From assembly GCF_900078395.1 (NCBI RefSeq), contig NZ_FKLA01000006.1, positions 1 to 64,000 of the forward strand: DNA of 64,000 nt. Direction: 5' to 3'. The first letter of the stretch is position 1. Each line of letters opens with the position of its first letter. The notes beneath the pieces were generated by a model. It was not told the origin of the DNA. It was given only the letters and a program-made list of their open reading frames with translations, and made no database searches. This DNA is from Anaerotruncus rubiinfantis. Its GTDB lineage: Bacteria; Bacillota; Clostridia; Oscillospirales; Ruminococcaceae. Shown in pieces: positions 32,421-40,602 of the stretch. Made by a program: the position numbers and the translations under genes.

Positions 32421-33395
32421 CTAATAGCCCTGTGTCGCAAGGCCGATTGATTCCGCCTGCCGGCGTCTAAATGCCAGCGCCTGCGGTTCCACCTGCCGGC
32501 AGAATTCCTCATAGGCGCCAATCTCAAATTCCCCGTCTGCAATCTCAAATTGATAGGTGTTGTTATGCACCCCCGCCCCCATACGGTCGAGTTCCTCCTC
32601 GCTCACAGCGACAAACTGAACCCGGTCGAACGGCCGCAGCAGCCACGGAGCCTCCCGGAAAGCGTCGTTTAATTGCCAGGTGTCCCAGAACGGGACGGTG
32701 CGGCCGATGAGCTGGTAACCTCCCGGGGATTCCATCGGATAGATGCACATGAACGCGCCGCCGATGCCGACCGCGCCTTCTGGCGTCATCGTCCGGGCGG
32801 GATTATATTTCGGCGCGCTCATCCGGTAGCGCGGGTCGAGCGGCACCGCGCAGGGCGCGCCGAGATAGACATCTCCCAGGCCGATCACCAGATGCTCGGT
32901 GGCGAGGAAGTATTCCTGCACCTTTTCAACCCCATCGAGCCCGTTGCAGCGCGCAACAAACTCCATATTGTCGGGCAGGTACGGCGCTTCGGCGCGTACC
33001 GACTCCATATATTTACGGACGTAGGCCAGACATTTTTCATCGTGAAACGCGATCGGCAATTTCACCAGCCGGGAAGGAACCGGCTGATCCTCATATGCCG
33101 CGATGCTCTTTTCCGCCATGCGGATGACCTCCACCAGCCGGTTCAGAGGCAGCGTGAGGCTGTCGTAATAGATGAGCATTGACCGCACACCCGGCGAGAG
33201 CTCCCGGATTCCCGCGACCTGCATCTGCCGGATGATTTTTTCCAGCCAGTAGAGACGCACCCGGTAGCCTACATCCAGTTTCATCTCGCCGTATTCCACC
33301 AGCACATAGTCGTTTCCGGACATCCGGATGACAACCTTCCGGTCCGGGGTGTTTTCATTGAGGACACATATGACCGCCTCTGATTTGATTCCCAA
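32421..33395 (-). CDS. AHS1-type carboxyltransferase subunit (PxpB/KipI/urea carboxylase family)
   Basis: A 324-residue protein of the allophanate hydrolase subunit 1 family, starting from TTG behind AAGGGGT. IRELSPGVRSMLIYYDSL is the classic AHS1 start region and LPDNMEFVARCNGLDGVEKVQEYF its middle. GLGDVYLGAPCAVPLDPRYRM leads to GGAFMCIYPMESPGGYQLIGRTVPFWDTW. It is about 80 residues longer than the usual PxpB: an extra N-terminal strand domain and a C-terminal tail (VSEEELDRMGAGVHNN to the end) resemble the fused form in urea carboxylase. It partners with the AHS2-type protein 17 bases downstream. Confidence 0.85.
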   Translation of the reverse strand: MGIKSEAVICVLNENTPDRKVVIRMSGNDYVLVEYGEMKLDVGYRVRLYWLEKIIRQMQVAGIRELSPGVRSMLIYYDSLTLPLNRLVEVIRMAEKSIAAYEDQPVPSRLVKLPIAFHDEKCLAYVRKYMESVRAEAPYLPDNMEFVARCNGLDGVEKVQEYFLATEHLVIGLGDVYLGAPCAVPLDPRYRMSAPKYNPARTMTPEGAVGIGGAFMCIYPMESPGGYQLIGRTVPFWDTWQLNDAFREAPWLLRPFDRVQFVAVSEEELDRMGAGVHNNTYQFEIADGEFEIGAYEEFCRQVEPQALAFRRRQAESIGLATQGY

Positions 33396-33486
33396 GCAAA
33401 GTACCCCTTTCTTAAAACGGGACGCATTCGGACGGATGTCTGAATGCGTCCCGCAAATTTTATGCAGGCGCCGCGGACAGCGCGGA

Positions 33487-34344
33487 TTACTTGAGACCCG
33501 CCGCTTTGACCGCTTCGATAAAACGTTTGGAATCGGTCACGTTTCCAAATACGCCGCCCTGCATCTTGACCGATTTGATCGCCGCCTCATGGTTGCCCAT
33601 ATCGGTCGCGCCGGTGCCGTCTTTCATCAGGACACACCAGTAGCCGTAATCGTTCGCTTCGCGCATGATCGTATGTACGCATACGTCGGTGGTGATGCCG
33701 CAGATGACGATGTGAGTGATGCCCAGGTTCTTGAGGACCATGTGGATGGTGCTCGAACCGAAGGCGCCCTTCCCGGCCTTGTCGATGATCATTTCGCCCG
33801 GGATGGGGTAAACCTTTTCGTGCAGGTCCCAGTTCGGCTCGCCGCGCACCAGCAGCCGTCCGAGGCCGTTTTCCGGCACGTCGCCGATGCCAACGCCTTC
33901 ACCGATGATCTTACTGCGCAGGACCTTGTTGAACGGGGCGTCCGAAAGATCGGGTTCATGGCCCTCGCGGGTGTGGATCACCTTGATATCGGTGCCGCGC
34001 ACCGCCTCGAGCGCGTTGGCGATCGGCTCCAGGGCCCGCGCGGTGTTGTTGAGGTCGTACCCCATGACATCCACATAGCCTTTTTTGCCGCAGAAATCGG
34101 TCTGCATATCAACCGCGATGAAGGCGGTACGCGCCGAATCCATCTCGACATAGGCCGTGTCTCCGAAATTCGGGCAGTCCTCGACCTCGACCTTGATCAG
34201 CTTGCCGATCGGCGCGCCATAGAGCCACTGCGGGAACTCAAAGGTTTTTGTCTCTTTGAAGCGCTCATACGCCTCCTGCACCTTCGCCAGTTTCTTGTCG
34301 CGGTTCACGCTGTAAAGGGGCTCGTATTTTCTCAGTTCTGCCAT
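33487..34344 (-). CDS. Isochorismatase-fold cysteine amidohydrolase, biuret-hydrolase-like
   Basis: A 285-residue cytosolic hydrolase. The catalytic triad of the family is visible: Asp in VDMQTDFC (about residue 78), Lys in IDKAGKGAF (about 190) and Cys in GITTDVCVHT (about 221). Around these, GKKGYVDVMGYDL, HTREGHEPDLSDAP, VRGEPNWDL, MREAND, GATDMGNHEAA and MQGGVFGNV closely follow, from memory, the biuret/triuret hydrolase branch, which hydrolyses biuret to allophanate and ammonia. An N-terminal extension of about 65 residues (KYEPLYSVNRDKKLAKVQEAYERF) is unusual. It lies between the NCS2 permease and the carboxyltransferase genes, so it likely makes their substrate. Ureidoacrylate or other carbamoyl amides are alternatives. 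Confidence 0.75.
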   Translation of the reverse strand: MAELRKYEPLYSVNRDKKLAKVQEAYERFKETKTFEFPQWLYGAPIGKLIKVEVEDCPNFGDTAYVEMDSARTAFIAVDMQTDFCGKKGYVDVMGYDLNNTARALEPIANALEAVRGTDIKVIHTREGHEPDLSDAPFNKVLRSKIIGEGVGIGDVPENGLGRLLVRGEPNWDLHEKVYPIPGEMIIDKAGKGAFGSSTIHMVLKNLGITHIVICGITTDVCVHTIMREANDYGYWCVLMKDGTGATDMGNHEAAIKSVKMQGGVFGNVTDSKRFIEAVKAAGLK

Positions 34345-34406
34345 GCTTCTTACCTCCTAGATTTCATATATGGGTGAATAATGTTTGACCGTATTTTGCG
34401 GGGCGT

Positions 34407-35717
34407 TCAGGCTTTTGCTTTCTCGCGGAAGATGATCTGCTCCATGATGACCACCAGGATGATGACCATGATGACCGGGTTCTTGAAAAGGGTGCCGACC
34501 AGCCGCGGGACGGTTGCGAAGAAAGTCTCGGGCAAAAAGTTGAGCCCAAACGCAAGGAACACCGAAAATCCGACGATGAAAATTTCCCTCGTCTCAAACT
34601 TGGGACCTTTGGCCCAGTTGTCCGCGCCGATGCCAATGAGGGTGCAGGCGACGCCCAGCAGCACCGCGCCCGCGACCGCTTCCGGCATTGCCGCCATCAG
34701 CCCGCCGACATTTCCAAAGAAGGAGAGCACGATGAATGCGATGCTCGCGACGATCAGGAAAAAGCGGGAGGCCACCCTGGTCAGCAGCACGAAGCCGAGG
34801 TTTTCGCCGTAGGAAGTGTTGCTAGGGACCCCGAAGATCGAGGCCACAACCCCTTCCACCAGCCCAAAGGCGGTGAAATAGCGGCGCTCGTCCTTGGGCT
34901 CCATTTTACGGCCGATGATTCCCGTATAACCCTGCACATTGCCATAGAGGTTGATGGCCGAGAAGATGTTGACGATCACCATCGTGATGATGAGGTCAAC
35001 CGGCGGCATGCTCAGGCCGTAGGGGAAAATCTGCGGAAGGGTAAAGGTGGGCATCGACGAGACAAGCGCCCAGTCGAATTTTCCCATTGCGATGAACACC
35101 ACATAGCCGAGCACGATTGTGATGAGCACCGGGATCGAAGCGATCATCCCCTTGCCGCGCAGCGACAGATAGCCGCAGATGAGCGCGAGCAGGATACCGA
35201 TGAAGAAGGGAGCGGTCGCGTTCTGGCTGGCGATCAGCCCGACTCCGGTGGTGCTGGTGGTGAGTCCCACCATCATGATCATCGCGCCGGACACAAGCGG
35301 CGTCCAGACGCTGCCAATCTTGCTGATGAGCCCCGTGGCCCCCAGAATGGCGACGATGATACCCGCGATGATATAGGCGTTGAAAGACTGTAACGCATAC
35401 TCTTTGCCGCCCACCGAGAAAGCCGCAACGATGGCAAGCGACGGGATGATGTTCGGTCCGCAGACCATCGAGAGCTTGTGACCTGCGCAAACCTGGACGA
35501 GGGTGGAAATTCCGATGATGAAGACGACGCGCACCATATACATGCCCATCTCTTCCCCTGTCATGCCGAGGCCCTTGCCTACAACCGAGTAACCCCACAC
35601 GACCGGGTAGAACATGATCATGATCCACTGCAGCGAATAGATGATCGCGTCCTTGGTTGAGCGCGGCTTCTCCTCCGGCTCGTAGACAAGCTGGATTGTG
35701 CTTTGGGTTTTTACCAT
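34407..35717 (-). CDS. NCS2-family nucleobase/ureide permease
   Basis: A 436-residue membrane protein with about 13-14 hydrophobic segments, in the uracil/xanthine permease family. Recognisable stretches are GHKLSMVCGPNIIPS, SKIGSVWTPLVSGAMIMMVGLT, FSAINLYGNVQGYTGIIGRKMEPKDERRYFTAFGLVEGVVASIFGVPSNTSYGENLGF (split family signature) and MPEAVAGAVLLGVACTLIGIGADNW. It imports a purine, pyrimidine or ring ureide with H+ or Na+. GAGGAGG precedes the ATG. It is the first structural gene after the PucR regulator and probably supplies the substrate for the downstream hydrolase and decarboxylase. Confidence 0.88.
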   Translation of the reverse strand: MVKTQSTIQLVYEPEEKPRSTKDAIIYSLQWIMIMFYPVVWGYSVVGKGLGMTGEEMGMYMVRVVFIIGISTLVQVCAGHKLSMVCGPNIIPSLAIVAAFSVGGKEYALQSFNAYIIAGIIVAILGATGLISKIGSVWTPLVSGAMIMMVGLTTSTTGVGLIASQNATAPFFIGILLALICGYLSLRGKGMIASIPVLITIVLGYVVFIAMGKFDWALVSSMPTFTLPQIFPYGLSMPPVDLIITMVIVNIFSAINLYGNVQGYTGIIGRKMEPKDERRYFTAFGLVEGVVASIFGVPSNTSYGENLGFVLLTRVASRFFLIVASIAFIVLSFFGNVGGLMAAMPEAVAGAVLLGVACTLIGIGADNWAKGPKFETREIFIVGFSVFLAFGLNFLPETFFATVPRLVGTLFKNPVIMVIILVVIMEQIIFREKAKA

Positions 35718-35744
35718 GATTTTCCTCCTCTCACATGCCTGATG

Positions 35745-35773
35745 TAAATAATTCTGTAATCATAGTTTAACAA
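35745..35773 (-). promoter_or_regulatory. Candidate promoter of the permease/Na+-pump operon
   Basis: On the minus strand TTGTTA (35773-35768) and TATTTA (35750-35745) are 17 bases apart, about 28 bases before the permease start. The rest of the AT-rich gap 35774-35910 shows no gene. Confidence 0.4.
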
Positions 35774-35910
35774 ATCGGTAATAATTGACCATTTCTGCTC
35801 CAGATAAAAAAAGATCCATTCCTTATCCTGATCAGATAAATTACAGATTTATTATAAAAATATTATCCACATTTTGTAATTTATTTATCTATATTCATGA
35901 CAAATCTACA

Positions 35911-35954
35911 AAAATACACTTTCCCCGGACGCAAAGCGCCCGTGAAAAGTGTAT
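35911..35954 (-). terminator. Rho-independent terminator of the PucR gene
   Basis: On the minus strand ATACACTTT pairs with AAAGTGTAT, enclosing a further G/C-rich paired section and a TTT loop, then TTTTTG. It lies 44 bases after the PucR stop codon. Confidence 0.75.
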
Positions 35955-35997
35955 CCATAAATTTCCTATTCCTGCCGCATTTCTGCAGCCGCTTTCA

Positions 35998-37554
35998 TCA
36001 GGATTCCTGTTCCCCAAGCCGTCCTTTCCAGCGCAGGCTGTTCAGCCGGTAAAGCCTGAGCGCGATCAGCAGCCGAACCCGCTTGCTCGTCCCGTCCAGC
36101 TCCTCCCCTAGGATCTGTTCGATACGGCTTCTGCGGTACGCAAGCGTTTTGGGATGCAGGAACATCCGCTTTGCGATGGCCGTATCGCTGTCCCCGGTAA
36201 GCAGCTCCTCCAGCGTCAGCAGGAGTTGTTTTTTCTTGCGCCGGTCATAGGCGATCAGCGCGCCCAGTTCCCCCTCTACAAACTCCACCAGCTCCTCGTC
36301 AAGCGGCAGATGCGAAAGCAGCGATTCCACCGCCAGGTTTTCATAGAGATAAACCCCGCCGCGGCCGAAGATCTGCGCCCCGATATCCAGCGCTTTCTGC
36401 GCTTCCAGAAAACCCGCATTGATCCGGCCCGCCTTTTTGGCGCGGCGCCCGATACCAACGCTCAGGGGAATGTCCGGCATCATCCGGCTGATTTCGGCCA
36501 GGAGCTTTTGATAGAGGCCAGCCAGAGCCGCCGGGCCATGCTGTTCCGAAAAATATAGATGCACCATGCAGCCCTGCATTTTCGTGATAACCGGCCACAC
36601 GCCCCGCGTTCCCACCGCCTCCTCAAGCGCCTGAGTGACTGCATGAGCAAGCAGGTCGTAGGATTCCCCCTGCAGCCGTCCGGCGCGCAGGACACAGACG
36701 GTGCACGGGCTGGCAAGGTCGACGCCGAGCGAACTGATATACTCCATGTTTTTCGGGGAGAGAACCATCCGGCCCAGGAGCAGGTCATTGAGTGATTCCT
36801 CCCGCTTCTGGATGTGCGCCCGCAGTGAAATCTGAAAAAGGATCATGATGATCGACGGAATCGCCGAGTCGATCAGTTCAAGATCCGCGCGGCTGACCGT
36901 CCTGCGCCAAAGGTTCAAGGTGATCACCGCATAGAGCCGGCCGTCAAAGGTCACCTGTTTTTCATAACTGACGGAGCCGGGCACGCCCGGTTTGACCGAT
37001 CGCCCCGCGGACTGCGCGAGCACCCTCCCTTCGGGGCTTTTGATCACCACTTCCCCGCCGCACCAGCCGGCAAGCGCCTGGGCGACCTCTTCAAGCGTTC
37101 CGCCCCCCACCGCAATCTCCTGCAGGCGTTTTGACAGGTCTCCCGATGTTTTGATTTCAACATAGTCCTCTTCGATGATATGCGAAAACGCCTCGAGGAT
37201 CACACGGTCGAACTGGACGTTTGAGGGCAGGGAGATAACCGGAAAATCCAGACGGTCCGCAATTTCAAGGACCGGCGCCGGCAGGCACTTGATAAAACGG
37301 CTGAGCTTGATTGCCAGGCCGCTGACATTTTTCCGGCAAAGCTGTTCGATCAGTGTGCCCAACGCGGAAGGGTCGTCCTTAAACGGATAAGCCGTGGTCA
37401 GGATCAGCTCATTTTCCGTTACCCAGTTGGAGATGTCCGGTACCTCCATCACATTTACAAGATGTACTTCCCGGCTCAGCCCGCGGTGGCCAGCGAGCAC
37501 CTCTGCGCCCGCAAAGCATTCCAGCGTCAAAATCCGGCTCATGTCAAATCCCAT
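35998..37554 (-). CDS. PucR-family transcriptional regulator
   Basis: A 518-residue regulator; the ATG at 37554 follows GGAGGGAGGAG. The N-terminal PucR domain (about residues 1-125) has SRILTLECFAGAEVLAGHRGLSREV, VMEVPDISNWVTENELILTTAYPF and CRKNVSGLAIKLSRF. A degenerate GGDEF-like middle domain (about 290-430) has LSVGIGRRAKKAGRINAGFLEAQKALDIG. The C-terminal HTH_30 (about 455-510) has GDSDTAIAKRMFLHPKTLAYRRSRIEQIL. PucR of Bacillus controls purine catabolism. The neighbouring nucleobase permease and amidohydrolase fit such a role here. It is separated from them by its own terminator and a 280-base gap. Confidence 0.88.
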   Translation of the reverse strand: MGFDMSRILTLECFAGAEVLAGHRGLSREVHLVNVMEVPDISNWVTENELILTTAYPFKDDPSALGTLIEQLCRKNVSGLAIKLSRFIKCLPAPVLEIADRLDFPVISLPSNVQFDRVILEAFSHIIEEDYVEIKTSGDLSKRLQEIAVGGGTLEEVAQALAGWCGGEVVIKSPEGRVLAQSAGRSVKPGVPGSVSYEKQVTFDGRLYAVITLNLWRRTVSRADLELIDSAIPSIIMILFQISLRAHIQKREESLNDLLLGRMVLSPKNMEYISSLGVDLASPCTVCVLRAGRLQGESYDLLAHAVTQALEEAVGTRGVWPVITKMQGCMVHLYFSEQHGPAALAGLYQKLLAEISRMMPDIPLSVGIGRRAKKAGRINAGFLEAQKALDIGAQIFGRGGVYLYENLAVESLLSHLPLDEELVEFVEGELGALIAYDRRKKKQLLLTLEELLTGDSDTAIAKRMFLHPKTLAYRRSRIEQILGEELDGTSKRVRLLIALRLYRLNSLRWKGRLGEQES

Positions 37555-37702
37555 GCTTCTCTCCTCCCTCCAATTTCGATTATACAGGATCCTAGATACA
37601 AAGCAACTCGTATTTTGCCTGCTTTTTAAAGCGCGGGCCTGTTCCCCCCCTCGTAAATCTCCTCCCATCAGCCGCTTGAACCCCCGCAAAGCGCACCAAT
37701 TC

Positions 37703-37745
37703 AAAAGGCCCGGGGACCGCTTCACAGCGGTTCCCCGGGCCCTTT
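37703..37745 (-). terminator. Terminator of the TRAP/nucleoside hydrolase operon
   Basis: A stem of about 15 bp (37706-37720 with 37727-37742, GGCCCGGGGACCGC-type arm) is followed on the minus strand by CCTTTTG. It lies 28 bases after the nucleoside hydrolase stop and separates it from pucR. Confidence 0.8.
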
Positions 37746-37773
37746 GCTTTTTAAATATCCCGTGGGGGCCGGA

Positions 37774-38700
37774 TCAATAGATCATTTCCCCGGGCTCTTC
37801 GATGAAGAGCTGCAGCTTCGCGTAGAGATCCTCCAGCACGAAACGGCTGTCAATCCGGCGGTAAACCCGGATCATATGCTCGCTTTTCGAGGGCTGATAG
37901 GTCATATCCGGCGCTATATGCGGCGCTGGAACCAGATCGTAATCGTTCGGATGCTCATTGAGCATCAGCCCAACGACCGGCGAGTCACCCAGATACCAGC
38001 ATTCGCCGGTGCGCAGCGAACTGCGTTTGCCAAAATAGGTCTGTCCCCATTCGACCATCTGGGTGAACAGGTAATCCCCAATCGCCCCATGCGGCTTCAC
38101 CCGCACCCGCAGTTCGGCCAGTGACACCAGCATCTGCTGATAAACATCCTCCGGCACCTGCCACAGGTCAAGCCCCGCGTCCATCACCACATTTGCGGCA
38201 TGCAGGTCGTTTTTGAGGTTGTACTCCATACCGCCCTTCGGATAACGTCCGCCACCGATCCAGATGGCGGTGAAGCGCCCCACAATCTCGGGACAGAGCA
38301 GGCAGGCGCTTGCAAGGTCGGTCAGCGGGCCCAGCACGGTGACATAAAACGGTCTGGCGTCCTCCCGCAGCGCTTCTTCGATGATAAGCCGTGCGCCTTC
38401 CGAAGGGACCGGCGTCTGTTCGTCCGGCAGGGCGTGCTCCGCGCCTTTGCGCAGGATCTGTGGTTCCAACCCCATCAGCCCAAAGAGCTTTTCCACTTCG
38501 TGATAGCTGTCCAGCATGCTCGCGACGGATTTCTCCTGCCCAAAATGGGCGGCGACGATCCCGCGGTTGTCGAACCGCGGGCTCAGGAGGGTCTGCACAA
38601 TGGCATATTGGTCATCCGCCTCATTTTTGGCGTCGGTGCTGGTGATGACGCGGATCATTTTTTCCGGGGGCACGGGAAAACCCGGCTGTTTATAAATCAT
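37774..38700 (-). CDS. Nucleoside hydrolase superfamily protein
   Basis: A 308-residue protein with the N-ribohydrolase fold. The Ca-binding motif reads TSTDAKNEADDQYAI (about residues 19-33), with five residues between the first Asp and the Asp-Asp pair instead of the three in DPGxDD of classical enzymes. Other family stretches are YVTVLGPLTDLASA, AIWIGGGRYPKGGMEYNLKNDLHAANVVMDAG and VPEDVYQQMLVSL. The spacing recalls the DUF1593-like branch, so the substrate may not be a common nucleoside. It is the last gene after a TRAP transporter, which may import its substrate or the released sugar acid. Confidence 0.75.
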   Translation of the reverse strand: MIYKQPGFPVPPEKMIRVITSTDAKNEADDQYAIVQTLLSPRFDNRGIVAAHFGQEKSVASMLDSYHEVEKLFGLMGLEPQILRKGAEHALPDEQTPVPSEGARLIIEEALREDARPFYVTVLGPLTDLASACLLCPEIVGRFTAIWIGGGRYPKGGMEYNLKNDLHAANVVMDAGLDLWQVPEDVYQQMLVSLAELRVRVKPHGAIGDYLFTQMVEWGQTYFGKRSSLRTGECWYLGDSPVVGLMLNEHPNDYDLVPAPHIAPDMTYQPSKSEHMIRVYRRIDSRFVLEDLYAKLQLFIEEPGEMIY

Positions 38701-38722
38701 GGTCCTTCCTCACTTTCCCGGC

Positions 38723-40006
38723 TTAATAGATCAGATTGACAAAGAAGAGCGACAGCGGCTCCACAAAGATGAGCAGCAGCAGGCAGATGATTGCCATGAT
38801 ATAAAACGGGATCGCCTCTATGACAAAGTCCTTGATCTTGCACTTTGTAATACCGCAGGTCACAAACATGACCGTGCCGAGCGGCGGAGACAGGCAGCCG
38901 ATGCCGAGGTTAAAGGCAAAGGCAATCGCAAAGTGGATTGGGTCGATGCCCATCGAAACCGCGATCGGCGCGAGCAGCGGGACCAGAATCAGCTGGATGG
39001 CCGTGCCTTCCATGAACATGCCCATGATAAGCAGCAGGAAGTTGACGATCAGCATGAATACATATTTGTTGGAGATGGCGCCCAGGACCACATTCGCCAA
39101 AAACTGCGGGACTCCTTCCTTGGTCAGAACCCATCCGAACGAGGAGGCCGTGCTGACGATGAGCAGGATGCCCGCCGTGGTGATGACCGTCTCCTTCATA
39201 ACCTTGAAAATGATCCTGGCGTTCAGCTCCCGGTAAACAATTCCCAGGATGAACGAATAGAGGATTGCCACCGAACCGGCTTCGGTCGCGGTGCAGATGC
39301 CGCAGCGGATGCTTCCGATGATGATGACCGGCATACATAACGGAGCGGCCGCTTTCTTGAACGCCTCCCAAAACGCACCCTTCGGCAGCGGCTCGGTCGC
39401 GGGGGGCTGGTAGCCGCGCTTTTTGGAAATGATGGTCACGAGAATCATCATCGAAAGGCACAGGAGCAGCCCGGGGCTGATTCCCGCCACAAACAGCTTT
39501 CCAATCGAGATGTTCGCAAGCGAACCATAGATGATAAGCCCGATCGAGGGCGGGATGAGCGGCGTGATGATCGAAGAGGTCGCCGTGACGACCGAAGAAA
39601 ACGCGTTCGAAAATCCCGCCTTTTCCATCTCCGGAACGAGCATTTTGGCCTCCATCGCGGCGTCCGCCAGGTTCGAGCCGGACATGCCGCCCATCAGGGT
39701 GGAAAGCAGGACGTTCACCTGCGCAAGGCCGCCGTACATCCTGCGGGTGAGCACCACGCAGAAGTCCATGACGCGTTTGGTGATACCGGAATAGTTCATG
39801 ACAATACCGGCGCAGACAAAAAATGGAATCGCCAAAAGCGGGATGCTCTCCACCCCTGAGATCATCCGCTGCGCGATGATCTGGGTCGGCACGGTCGTAT
39901 TCATGGCAAAATAGAACGCCACGCCCGAGATGATCGAAGCGAAGACCGGGACGCTGAGCAGGAGCAGGGTCAGCATGATCACAAGGCAGCCAACAACGAT
40001 ATTCAT
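38723..40006 (-). CDS. TRAP transporter large membrane subunit (DctM)
   Basis: A 427-residue polytopic protein with about 12 hydrophobic segments. DctM motifs include PLLAIPFFVCAGIVMNYSGITKRV, LMGGMSGSNLADAAMEAKMLVPEM, FSSVVTATSSIITPLIPPSIGLIIYG and LSPPLGTVMFVTCGITK. It forms the second TRAP system in the window with the genes at 40003 and 40603. Its start overlaps the DctQ stop (ATGA). Confidence 0.92.
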   Translation of the reverse strand: MNIVVGCLVIMLTLLLLSVPVFASIISGVAFYFAMNTTVPTQIIAQRMISGVESIPLLAIPFFVCAGIVMNYSGITKRVMDFCVVLTRRMYGGLAQVNVLLSTLMGGMSGSNLADAAMEAKMLVPEMEKAGFSNAFSSVVTATSSIITPLIPPSIGLIIYGSLANISIGKLFVAGISPGLLLCLSMMILVTIISKKRGYQPPATEPLPKGAFWEAFKKAAAPLCMPVIIIGSIRCGICTATEAGSVAILYSFILGIVYRELNARIIFKVMKETVITTAGILLIVSTASSFGWVLTKEGVPQFLANVVLGAISNKYVFMLIVNFLLLIMGMFMEGTAIQLILVPLLAPIAVSMGIDPIHFAIAFAFNLGIGCLSPPLGTVMFVTCGITKCKIKDFVIEAIPFYIMAIICLLLLIFVEPLSLFFVNLIY

Positions 40007-40503
40007 GTGTCCTCCTCCTCATCCGAGAATATCTGCGGCGCAAACCGCATGCCCGCGAAATTGATCAGCATCAGCAGGCAGGAGATCGGCATGGCCGAAT
40101 AGATTGCCGCGCTGGGGATTTTCAGGGTGTCCGTACGGCGGTTCATCGCAAGCATCTGTAAGAAGAGCTTGTAACCATTGAACAGTAAAAACAGCAATAC
40201 CACCGTCACAGCAATATAGACAAACCAGGTGATTGCCTTACGCTGCTTCGGGCCCATCATATCCACAAAGACGTCCACCGACACGTGGCCGCCGTTGCGG
40301 ATGGCCGCGCTTGCGCCAAAAAACAGGATCCATATAAAGCAGGCCAGCTGGACCTCCTCCACCCAGACAAGCGGGGAGTTCAGGAAATAACGGAACAGCA
40401 CACCTGCAAAGGTGATGAGGATCAGAACTGTCGCCGCGGCAATCGCGATGAAAAGATCGATGTTTAAAATAGCCTTTAGAATCTTAACCTTTTGCGTCTT
40501 CAT
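40003..40503 (-). CDS. TRAP transporter small membrane subunit (DctQ)
   Basis: A 166-residue membrane protein with four hydrophobic segments (about 14-36, 50-68, 90-112, 128-150). NSPLVWVEEVQLACFIWILFFGASAAIRNGGHVSVD is characteristic of DctQ, with Trp-Val-Glu-Glu and the Gly-His-Val-x-Val-Asp loop. AAGAAGGTG precedes the ATG. Confidence 0.88.
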   Translation of the reverse strand: MKTQKVKILKAILNIDLFIAIAAATVLILITFAGVLFRYFLNSPLVWVEEVQLACFIWILFFGASAAIRNGGHVSVDVFVDMMGPKQRKAITWFVYIAVTVVLLFLLFNGYKLFLQMLAMNRRTDTLKIPSAAIYSAMPISCLLMLINFAGMRFAPQIFSDEEEDT

Positions 40504-40551
40504 TTGTTCACCTTCTTATGGCAGGATGTGTTGGCTGGTCTCACAGCCGGC

Positions 40552-40581
40552 GGCAGCACTCCGGGGCTCCGGAGTACTGCC
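40552..40581 (-). other. Intergenic hairpin between dctP and dctQ (second TRAP system)
   Basis: GGCAGCACTCCGG (40552-40564) pairs with CCGGAGTACTGCC (40569-40581), with one mismatch and a four-base loop. No T-run follows on the minus strand. It sits right after the binding-protein gene, like the hairpins at 6817 and 15136. Confidence 0.6.
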
Positions 40582-40602
40582 ACCGTGGTATTCGGTTATT
40601 CT

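Noticed and set aside
30792..33395. ATP-dependent biotin carboxylase or 5-oxoprolinase operon
   Set aside because: No biotin carboxylase (ATP-grasp) and no PxpA/LamB-YcsF gene is encoded; OadB and membrane anchors instead point to a decarboxylase.
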